DNA of 64,000 nt. Origin: Tubulanus polymorphus. Its lineage: Eukaryota; Nemertea; Palaeonemertea; Tubulaniformes; Tubulanidae. The DNA is taken from the NCBI RefSeq assembly GCF_964204645.1, contig NC_134032.1, positions 14,564,275 through 14,628,274 on the forward strand, given 5' to 3'. The position numbers and the translations under genes were made by a program. How positions within the stretch are numbered: the stretch's first letter is position 1; every line of letters starts with the position of its first letter. Shown here one piece after another: positions 24,420 to 36,600 of the stretch. The notes beneath the pieces are model-generated. The model was given only the letters and a program-made list of their open reading frames with translations. It ran no database searches and was not told where the DNA came from.

Positions 24420-27400
24420 TAGTTGTATCCATGTATAGATACAATACAATGAAAGTGTGGGAGATGAAAAAATTTGTTTAAATCGACATCTATTTCGATA
24501 TCGATTTCTAGTAGTATATCTAAATATATAATCAATAACGTTATAATCTAAATGTTCATCAACGTTTTAGATTAGAGCGTTATAACATTAATTCGTTATA
24601 ACCCGCGCGATTGTTATTTCTAGTCGAATAAAAAAAAGTTCTAATTTCGATACGTTTTTTCGTCGAAATTAATTTTGACTAATCGTAATCCAGCATCTTA
24701 GTGGAATATAGCAGATTTAACCAGTCTATTACCATGTGATGTTTCAGGTTGAATACCTCTACCCAGTTTGATTAATTCTAAATACCAATGCTTTTAATAT
24801 ACTCAGGGTCTTTTAAATACGGTTTCTATTATTCAAGATGGCCACCACGAGGTAGAGTAGGTCGAGCGACTTCAAAAAGTACACATGCATCCATGACTGT
24901 CCCAGAGAGAAGGGGCTCAAAAACTAGCCACTCCTGCCCTTCTTGAGGGGAATTTGAAATTGCGCTTACAGCCATTTTTTGGATTTGACCTATTTGATGG
25001 CAGCCAATTTTTAGAATTTGACCTTTTCAATAGCAGCCATCTTGAATTTGACCTATTTAGTGGCAGCCATCTCTAGAATTTGACCTATTTAATGGCAGCC
25101 ATCTCTAGAATTTGACCTATTCAATAGCAGCCATCTTGAATTTGACCTACTTAATGGCAGCCATCGCTAGAATTTGACTTATTTAATGGCAGCCATCTGT
25201 AGAACTTGACTTATTCAATAACAGTCATCTCTAGAATTTGACCTATATAATTGCAGCCATTTTAAGAAGTTGACCTATTTAATGGCAGCCATCTTAAGAA
25301 GGATGAATCTAGCATATTTCTTCAAACTGCGGTGCAGTTTAGTAAACCAGACGCCTGAGTTCATTCCGAGCTCCGATGCGAAGCTCTATTTTGCGGGTAT
25401 TCTTTGTTTTTGTGCAAATCGTCGTATTTTTCCAGAAGATTATTTCGAATTTGATGAAATATGTTTGCATCGCGCCGAATTATCTCCCCACACCTCATCG
25501 CTTTACATTGGAAAAAAAAACAACAACCAGAGAACATAAACTTTACTGCGTTACCGAAAATATGGTTGAAACTCGCGGAGAATAATTTTTTCCGAATTTT
25601 TGAAATTTCAGTAAAATTCACGTCCGTCGGGAATTCATTTTTCTTTCATTAAGGGTCAAGGTCGTCTCATGCAAACCGCGCTCAAACGAAATAAACGTCC
25701 ATTCAAAATTCCACACTCGACTTTTTACACATTTCAACACCAGTCACGCGGCAGTACACTGTATACATCTCATCAAAAATTTGTCATTATGAATTTTCGA
25801 TCTGATTCATTCAGTCACCTGCTGAACTATAAATGCCACTAATAACAGTTAACGATTCCAATCAACAAAGAAATGAAAATAAGGCAAAAATTAAAAGTGA
25901 CTTGTGGCACATCGACAATTAGTTCACTAACTGTAAAGTGGGTCATCGAGATACGAATTTTGCTACAAGCATCCATCGACAATATACAATAACACCCTGA
26001 ATCAACCGCTAAAATCAAACCACATTTATTCATATCCTCACACCTGACTCTCAACGGAAACCCTCACGCTCCTCACACCCTCACAGTAGACTTTCATACA
26101 CCTCACTATCTACAGTCAGAGATGTAAGTGGTGAAAATGGCGAAACCCGTTGGAAATGAAGTGAGAGTGCTTCATTCGGAAAAATGTGGAATCAAAATAA
26201 CCGTTCAAAAACTGGAAAACTTACATCTCTGTACAGTAGACGCTCGGTTTTCCATCTGTCAGTCTCAGTCCATGCAGCAGGCGACGAGTATCACCTTCAT
26301 AAAAATACTTAAACAATTCTCATCTAACTGAATTTCGCAGGAAATATTCAAAATAACACTGTGTGTGCATTTAATTTAAATTTGAACAAGTGATCTAATA
26401 ATAAAAATCTCAACATATTTCCATGAGTTTTCTGAAGAAAGTTACCCGATTTCCAGTTAAGTGGCCACGCTGGTAGACTGCTCCAGAGAGGTAATTGGAT
26501 CAGGGGTCCAACAGCGATGCTGAAGGCCGCAATACTTTCCAATATAACGAAAATGGCTTTCCCCTAAATTTTAGCAGTTTTTCAAAAACAAATTCCCTGA
26601 CTTTTCTTAAGAAAAGTAAATTCTGTGACCTTTCCCTGATTTGCAGCTCATAAATGTAATTAAACTAATTTCAGAGTCGTGAATTGCGAAACCGGACCCT
26701 GGCGAGTGAATGTTTGATGAGAATTAGTTGAGTATTGTTACTGTGGTTACGTACCGCGTTAGAAGCTCGGCGACCGCTAGAATGTTCCGTACTCGGTTCA
26801 CTACCGGGTTTAACGTGACGATCGGCGTACGGTAACGGTAAGTGTACACCGACACCGCCACCGGGTGGCGCCGCCGCGGCCGCTGCAGACGTATCCGCGT
26901 CGCCGCCGTACGTAGAAACAGACGGATCCATACCGGTAACCGGGTTGAGCAGACGTTCTGTACGGAGTAGTGGTGCACCCGGTGGCGCCGCTGCCGCAGT
27001 GGTGGTCGTACCAGCGGTTGAGATTGGCGCGGCGTGTCTGGCGCGTGTTTTCGCCAGTAATTCGGCGAGCGGATTTTTCTCCTTCGGCAACTGGTACGAG
27101 TCGAGTAAAACCGGTTTAAACGAGTCGACGTCGTCAGCGTCGTGCTGCGTCGCCGTCGTCGGACTCGGTCGTGGTTTACGCTGCGGCGGTCGTTCTCGTT
27201 CCGGTTCCAGGTAAACCTCCGCTTGTCGCGACACCTCGGCGTCGTCGTTATTGACGACGGTAATCTCCGGCAGCGGCGACGGCGCGGCGGCCATTTCTTC
27301 TTCTTCTTCCTCGTCCGGACTCGGACTCGGCGGTGGCGGCGGCGGTTTTTTCATCGTTACTTTCGACACGCCTAAACTCAACAATCCGAGGCATCCTTCC

Positions 27401-30400
27401 GGTATCGGTCCGGTACGAGTCGGCGCGCACGCCAGGAAATCGCTGAGCGTCGGGCGTTCGCGGGCGCTACTCGCACCGTCTACCCATCTCATATTCGTCA
27501 CCAGATGATCAGCCTGTAAATTATCGGTTTGTTTACGTTTGGTTTGAGCTGCGACGACAGACGCCGGCTCCGTCTGTTCCTGCGGCACCTGCACCCGCTG
27601 CTGCTGCTGCTGCTGCTGCTGGTTTTTAGTTTTCGCTCCGCGTAATTTACGCCGGCGTTCCAGACGCTCGTCGAGGTCGAGGTCATCGAAAGTATCGCCG
27701 TCGAAGATCGCCGCTACGAAGTCATTGTTGTCGTCGTCCTGGTTACGATGAAAAACGCGGAAGTGTTTACGCCGCGATAGAAAACGAGTCATCGGATTAA
27801 TACGGTAACTGACCACTAGGGGGAGCTCTATTGAATTAATACGATAATCGATCGCTAGAGCGTGCTACTAACTGATGACGATATCGAAGCTGTTTCTAGA
27901 TCGTACAGAAAAAAACCAAACAAAACCAAGCTGAATATTATAAATAGTGCGACAAGTCACTCTTCTATCTAAATTCAAGATGGCCGACATGGTGGAGGTT
28001 TGTACTACGAAAATGTTGTTCATATTTTTTTCGTCGAAATCGACAGCTATTCCCGGTGCGCTGTGTCATTCTTTTAAGATTTATACGGATTAATTACTAG
28101 ATTACGTAATTACCGATTCTATTGTACGAGTTGTATTTGACTAGTCATACACACCGGGTACCGCGTACACCGACCTCATTGTCAATTCAACCCAATTAAT
28201 TCAACTACTATAAACCAGTACATTTTTAATTACTCTCCTATCAGAGATACGAAGACCGTTATAATAAAAACATAACTAATTAACGTCATAATTAGGGAAA
28301 ATTCATGAAAATGAGTTTGTCCACGATCTACTCACTTCAAATCAACGATCAGAGATAGGCCTACCCAACGAACGGTACTGCCACAAGTATCAATTGTCTC
28401 CACCAGTAACTGGGCCAGTTATACTATCCTGGCTTAGATGTATAACCAGGCTAAGACTATGTTAAGCCTAGCGCACATCGACACTGCGATTGGAGACAAC
28501 TAGTTGCAAGGCAGTTTTCGGCGCATGAGAGCAACTGGCTGGATACAATCAGTTGCTCGAATTTGTCGATGTGAGCGAGCTTACGACTGGTTAGCGTCCA
28601 TCTATCTCCAGTTCTACCCAGTTGCTCATGTTCTACTTTTGAGCAACTAGTTGTACTCAATTGCTCTCATATCCGTCGATGTGAGCGCTCCATAATCAAC
28701 AACACATGGTTGTAACTGACTAAAACAAAGCTATTTGTCACGTGACTTGTGATGCCCTCAAGAATATTTGCTAAACCACATCTCAGTTGCTGTCGATGTG
28801 TGCGCTATAGACCTAGCGACCGGCATGAGCCACGCAGTTGCTGGGGTTTACTAAATTTTTGATGTGCGCGGGGTACTCGCTCACTAGCAACTAGTTGTCT
28901 CCAGTCGCTTTGTCGATGTGCGCTAGGCTTTAGTACTTAATCTAAATAACACCATATTTGTTCCATTTAGAGACAATTAAACTACGTAACATCAGTGAAA
29001 TATCATTTCAAACTCTGTAACAAATCTAACGACGTTAAAACACTAACTCTCCGGCAATACAAACCAACCTTCTCCGCGACAACAACAATTACTATAGGTC
29101 TCTCAAGACAAGATGTTGTTTAAAAACTTGACAACAGGACCCAGTTCCACAGTTCTGAGTTAAATTTGACTCTAAGAGTTAAAAACATTGAAAATGAACT
29201 AACTTTAACTCTGAGTTAACTCTTAACTCACAACTGTGGAACCGGGCCCAGAGCTTCTAAATTTACGCGATATCCAAATTCTATCGAGCGCTTCCGATAT
29301 CTTGAAACGTTCACTGTTTCACGGTCGTCCCAAACGGAGGTATATCAGCTACGCTCAAATTCAAGTTGATCAACAATATCAATATTAGACAGAACTGAAA
29401 CGTCTATCTGTGAACCTACTCGATATGTTACAAGATTAAATAACAACCTTTTTTACAAGATAACATCCGGCCTCGAAATACAATCAAAACATTACCCGAA
29501 CCCCTTATCACATTGGGTCATAATTACTAGATTATCTTACTGTCTTTTAATAGCGCACATAATGTTTCTTGCCTTGTGAAAAATTGTCATCCAAAAAGGA
29601 ATCCAATCCTGTATTTCTCTAAATTTCATTTTTCAAAAATGAGCTTCGGGTTAAAATGTGAATCAACAGACGTTTAGTACAACCTCCACGAGTGGCGCCA
29701 TCTTTTAATGAGAGAGTGAGTTAGTGCTGACACGACAAATAAAGGTTTGCACAAAAAACGAAATGATTTCTAGTGTAGCGAAATATGCGGTTACAAAAAG
29801 TGAGAAATTCCACATCTCTTCGGAAAGAGGCCGCAAGACCTAACTGTGAGACACGCCACACCATCTGGTGACACGGACAGAAACCCTCACAAGGACCTAC
29901 TGCGAGACACGCCATCTGGTGAGGGAAAAACAAACATCTATTCATGAACTGAAGATAAAGCGCCACCTATTGTGTGAGCAGTCAATCACGGCAAACGTTG
30001 AATATGATAAGAGTCAAAACCAGCAGCGAGCAGGCCGGGCAGCCAGCTGGGCCGCCGGGGCAGGCAGCCGGGCCCGGCGGGCAGGAGACACGTTAGCTCA
30101 AACCAAAACTATTACAATCAATCAGTGCAAGTGTTATCACTACAAAATTAAAATATATATATAATATACAGCATACGTGATGAACTATAGACGATGGGGG
30201 GGGGGGCTAGAGAAAAACAGGGTCTATTATTAGTCTCAATGGGGCCGTTTTAACTAAATATATACCGATTCATGAACCCGACACCAGGGGGCGAGTTTCA
30301 CAGGCAGTTGAAGAAGATGGCTGACTAATTACTTATTAGGTTCTTCACTACGTACTATTAAGTGATCGAAGAGTCTCATCCCTGGCAAGTGGGGACTGGC

Positions 30401-30658
30401 AGATTGAGAGCAGTAGCTAGGTACGGGTTCGAGGGGGGAGGTTGTCGCTATATTCTAGTTCATACTTCTCTTCGAGTTCAAGCAAAGCGATGGCGAGGTA
30501 AAGCAGAGAGCGAGAAGCATGTTATAATAGCGCCTGGTATAAGCTCACAGCAGGATACACGCATGGCGAAAGGGAAGAAGAGAAGTTGAAACAGCAACTG
30601 GTGCTCTGTATATAAACTTGTTCTCACTCTCTCTCTGAGGAATGCGCGTAGCCAGTTT

Positions 30659-30699
<41 letters not shown>

Positions 30700-33600
30700 A
30701 ATGTAAAACCAGTGGAATTTTCCAACATTACGGAAAACGTTAACCCCTTCATATCTGATTACAAACAACCGTTCAATATCGGAAATATCCGAATTTCAAG
30801 TTGGCTTCACAATTTCCGGCGATTACTTCTCACAAAAATCCAAATCATCTAAAGGATCCGATTTACAGTTCACGGAGTTACTTACATTTATCACAGAAAC
30901 CAAGAACTGAGTTCAACAAAGTAAAAGTTTTGACTCAAAAGTCATCAGATTTTGAACTAATTCTGACTTATAAATCTATGGAACCAGATCTAGTATCAAC
31001 TTTAACCCGGCCCAGTCATGATTTGAGACCAAAAATAATCCTAATCCTTAAAACTGGCCCTAAGTGGTTAGATTGGATATTTTGTATGGAATGCTGGTTA
31101 ATTATCATGATTAAATGATTTAGCTGCTCTGTAGAGTAGTCGTATAGAAGCACACAGTCGTGTGCTGTTATTTTCTAGTCACCACCAACACCACTGGGAG
31201 GGTGAGGGGGTGGTGGTGTACGGAGGTGCTGATGGATTTTAACTGCGTAAAAACTATTCGCAAACCGCGGAGGAGTGAGAGGGAAGTCAGCCATCTTCTT
31301 TTTCAATTATAAACCGACCTCCTAAACTAATAGTTCGTCCAAACTGTCCCTTATCGAAAAGCATTTCTGATTAAAGCCCCGACGGACCGTTAGGGCCCCG
31401 ACGGCCGTTCGGGCCCCGTGTGTCTTACGTGATAGCGTCGTCATACATCTCGTGTATTATTCCGTGTTGATCGAGATTGAATCACCGGTAATCGAAGAGT
31501 TTCATCAGATTTATTACAGCGCTAACAAAGAACCACACACACACACACACGGTCGGTGTTCTAACTACTAAAGTTCAGCAATGATTCAAATATTCTTTCC
31601 TAAGTTATCAAAACTTCGCTAGCTATATTCCAGAAACGAACATTTTCAAAACTTAATAATCCCCTTCGATTAATTCACAAATCCTCGGTAGAAACAACGA
31701 TCTCTCGGGAAGTTGTTTGTTGAGAATATTTTCAGCGCTCTACGATCATCCTCTACTGTAGGAGGCTGTTTGCATGTAATGTATATGAGACCCTGATTCA
31801 TAGTAAAACTGATGACCTAATTTTAGTAAGTATATATATATACAGAGCTGATTATTAATTGAAAGCTGAAATAACAGAACAGTAACCCGGCTTATAATTA
31901 CTGACCCCGATCGATCCCCCCCCCAATCTAAACATCCTCAGATCGATAAAAACCGATCACAATCCGTAAGACAGCTAGTCAAAGTTTGATTTTGATTCGA
32001 GTTTCTTAACAAGAAAACACTGGAAAGAATTAGATGGAAACTTATTCTAGTTGGGTAGTCAGAAATATCTCGTATCCTCCTGCCCGGTTCGTTACGTTCA
32101 TTTTCAATTTTTAGAACCCCCAACAATGAATCTAGTATCCACGGATAACGGAATACTTCCAAAAATCAAGACGATAAATTCGGAATAGCTACCACCCCTC
32201 CCCGAGTCATTCGAGAGATTTCTATAATTACAAACGGGACCAGTTTGGACAGACTAAAGTCCGGCGTCGAGGGGTGTTACCTTCTTCATCGGTTTACGAT
32301 TCTCCGTCGGTTTCTTCTGTTTGACGGCAGCGCCACCTCGGCCGCCGCCGCCGATCGCGGCAGCGTTCTCACCGACGCCGCCATCTTTCTCTTGTTTGGC
32401 GGTATCCACCTCGGATCCTGGCATCGCTCGATAGTCACAAACGATCGTACTGCATATTCCTTCGATCAACTCCTAAATCTCCTCCTCGCGCTTCCTTTAA
32501 CGCGCGTGCAGACGCCACGGATAGAAAAAACCTCTCAAATTTTTCAAACCGACTAAAAAGTCAGGATTTCTCGTCGGACGGTTTGTTGTGAGGAGGGATA
32601 GATGGTGAATGCAGAGCGGGGAGGATAGATCGAGATAGATTCAACAGGCCGTGAAGAGGGGAAGGTATTTTTAGACGTCTATAGCCGGTAATCGACTAAG
32701 AATGATGTAGACCACATGCCACACGTATCAGCGCGAAGAGCACGAGATACTCAAAACATCACACACATATAGATATATATATATACACTGTCTGAGTATG
32801 AGTTATAGATATAGTAACACCGACGGAGATAGCAGCGCCACCGAGTGGTAGAAAAACACACCACAACAACTGAGATAGTAACGACACCTGGTAGTAGATA
32901 GATACACCAAAACAAGTGAGATAGCGGTGCCACCGAGTGGTAGAAAAATACACCACAACAACTGAGATAGTAACGACACCTGGTAGTAGATAGATACACC
33001 AAAACAAGTGAGATAGCGGTGCCACCGAGTGGTAGAAAAACGCACTGAAATAACCAAGATAGTAGTACCATCTGGTGATCGAAAAATACAGTACAAAAAC
33101 TGATAACAGCGACACCTGGTGGTAGATAGACACACCGCAATAACTGAGATAGTAGCGACACCTGGTTGACTAGGGATTTGCGAATTATGAATGATAGTTT
33201 ACACGGTTCCAGGCATATTCCATTTACAAAATGTAAGTCATCATCTGTAAAACGGTCACTGATTGGTCGTTAATCTACGCACACTCTGTAAAACAGTCGC
33301 TGATTGGTCAGTAATATACGCACACTCTGTAAAACAGTCGCTGATTGGTCAGTAATATATGCACCCTCTGTAAAACAGTCACTGATTGGTCAGTAGCGTA
33401 CGCACACTCTGTAAAACAGTCACTGATTGGTCGTTAATCTACGCACACTCAGTAAAACAGTCGCTGATTGGTTAGTAATATACGCACACTCTGTAAAACA
33501 GTCGCTGATTGGTCAGTAATATATGCACCCTCTGTAAAACAGTCACTGATTGGTCAGTAGCGTACGCACACTCTGTAAAACAGTCACTGATTGGTCGTTA

Positions 33601-36600
33601 ATCTACGCACACTCTGATTGGTCAACACCTCATTCACAGCATACCCATACATGCAAAATACATCCAGTACTCCTGATTCACAACTACTAGCACCACCTAT
33701 CACTCATACACCAAACTAAGGCTTGTAAACATTCTTCATCAAATATATCGTTATTTTTTCAAATACAATAAAATAATAATTCAAATTCAGATTGACGTCA
33801 AACACCGACGACAGACGAACCGGCCAGCCGAGAGATTGCACAAAACAGAATTCACGCAAATCACGCTAAAATATCGTAGTAGGTAAATCAGAAAATTCAA
33901 ATTTCCGTTTTAAGCATCTTAAAACTGGAACTTCATCTATTCGCTGATTCGTTCGTTTGTTACGTTAGACTTACCGACTAAACCCCATCGATCGAAACTT
34001 TTTAAAAAGAAATTACTAAATTCCTAATCAATCTTTTAAATATTTTTTCGAATTTCTTTTTTCTAATTTCTCTCTAGGGAAAGAATTTTAAAAACCGTGG
34101 ATCATCGATATTGGACTTACCGAACTTATAGAATGTGTAAACGAGGAGGAGCCTACTTGATGTACGGCGCTGTCCGACCTCCGTCTGCCGTACGAGTGTC
34201 GATTACGACGTCTCCACCTTGACCTTGAACTCGTCGTCGACGGCGTCTGCTGTTCGACGTTGTTGTTGTTTTTTGACGACGATCGTCGGTCCACGCCACC
34301 GCGGTCCCTACGCCTCGACGACGATCGTCGGTCCCCGCCGCGGTCCTTACGTCTCGACGAATAACTGCTTTTGAAACTGGAACTGCGACGATGTCGGCCG
34401 CGCTCGCTGAAACAACGGAGAAAAATTAAATTAGGATTACCAGACTACGTTAGGATTTCTCAGGGTGGATATAGACAGGGTGGATCTAGGGTGCTATTAG
34501 GCAGGGTGGATCTAGACAGGGTGGATCTATGGTGCTATTAGACAGGGTGGATCTATGGTGCTATTAGACAGGGTGGATCTAGACAGGGTGGACCTATGGT
34601 GCTATTAGACAGGGTGGATCTAGACAGGGTGGATCTATGGTGCTATTAGACAGGGTGGATCTAGACAGGGTGGATCTATGGTGCTATTAGACAGGGTGGA
34701 TCTATGGTGCTATTAGACAGGGTGGATATAGGGTGCTATTAGACAGGGTGGATCTATGGTGCTATTAGACAGGGTGGATATAGACAGGGTGGATCTATGG
34801 TGCTATTAGACAGGGTGGATCTAGACAGGGTGGATCTATGGTGCTATTAGACAGGGTGGATCTAGACAGGGTGGATCTATGGTGCTATTAGACAGGGTGG
34901 ATCTAGGGTGCTATTAGACAGGGTGGATCTATGGTGCTATTAGACAGGGTGGATATAGACAGGGTGGATCTATGGTGCTATTAGACAGGGTGGATCTAGA
35001 CAGGGTGGATCTATGGTGCTATTAGACAGGGTGGATATAGACAGGGTGGATCTATGGTGCTATTAGACAGGGTGGATCTAGGGTGCTATTAGACAGGGTG
35101 GATATAGACAGGGTGGATCTATGGTGCTATTAGACAGGGTGGATCTAGACAGGGTGGATCTTTGGTGCTATTAGACAGGGTGGATCTAGACAGGGTGGAT
35201 CTATGGTGCTATTAGACAGGGTGGATATAGACAGGGTGGATCTATGGTGCTATTAGACAGGGTGGATCTAGACAGGGTGGATCTATGGTGCTATTAGACA
35301 GGGTGGATCTAGACAGGGTGGATCTATGGTGCTATTAGACAGGGTGGATCTAGACAGGGTGGATCTATGGTGCTATTAGACAGGGTGGATCTAGACAGGG
35401 TGGATCTATGGTGCTATTAGACAGGGTGGATCTAGACAGGGTGGATCTATGGTGCTATTAGACAGGGTGGATATAGACAGGGTGGATCTATGGTGCTATT
35501 AGACAGGGTGGATATAGACAGGGTGGATCTATGGTGCTATTAGACAGGGTGGATCTAGACAGGGTGGATCTATGGTGCTATTAGACAGGGTGGATCTAGA
35601 CAGGGTGGATCTATGGTGCTATAAGACAGGGTGGATCTAGACAGGGTGGATCTATGGTGCTATTAGACAGGGTGGATCTAGACAGGGTGGATCTATGGTG
35701 CTATTAGACAGGGTGGATCTAGATAGGGTGGATCTAGGGTGCTTTGCACCATGGAGATAAATTTTTTTGAGGAATACTAAATGAACAAAAAATTCAGTTT
35801 ATTTCCAAACAAAATTTACCAACGCATTTCTTTGAAAGACTCGAATGATTAATTAGACTTATAATCATTACCTTAGATTAATAAGACATATTTTATTTTG
35901 AAAATCATCGTACGCCGAGACTAATTTTCCAACAAGCATTCGAGCGGGTGGCTGATCGCATGCGCGATCATTTGAAGGCTTAATGACTATGCGTTTAATC
36001 AAATCCTCCAAAAGTTGAAATATGAATGACATACGGTGACAAAATCAAAATTTTTCATCATTTTCAAAGGTATGCTGATCAGCACGTTGAAATAATTGAT
36101 ACACGGATAAATCTTTAGAAGATAAAATCCCACTATTTACAGATTAAAAGAATTTAAAAACCAGAATTCATTTATTAAATCTAAAATATTTAAAAGACAC
36201 GACGTTTCGATCTCACCCTAGAGATCATCGTCAGGTGTGAGATATAGATTAAAAACAGGGGTATATATACAGAGGAGGACAGGTTAATTGAGTAAATTGG
36301 TGAGTGAGTAAATAATTAGTGTTTGGCAAGGCATGAAGTAATATACTTAGAAAGAAGGGAATTATGCGGAGAAAAGCCATTATTTAAATTGGTACTAATA
36401 TCTGAGTGACGAGTAATTAGGGCAGACTCAACTATGTGGCGTTTAGTGTAATTGCTTCCACTAATTATTTACTCACTCACCAATTTACTCAATTAACCTG
36501 TCCTCCTCTGTATATATACCCCTGTTTTAAGTCTATTTCTCACACCTGATCTCTAGGGTGAGATCGAAACGTCGTGTCTTTTAAATATTTTAGATTTAAT

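Noticed and set aside
26945-27508. Plus-strand frames rich in Ser, Arg and Gly opposite the 27-kb exon
   Set aside because: They are mirror frames of the GC-rich minus-strand exon; the minus frame is far longer and has splice sites.
28000-28040. AAGATGGCCGACATGGTGGAG as a plus-strand gene start
   Set aside because: The frame stops after about 37 codons with no supported splice continuation.
32751-33161. Three overlapping minus-strand frames with hydrophobic, membrane-like repeats
   Set aside because: All three frames are open because of the 84-bp repeat; the hydrophobicity reflects base composition.
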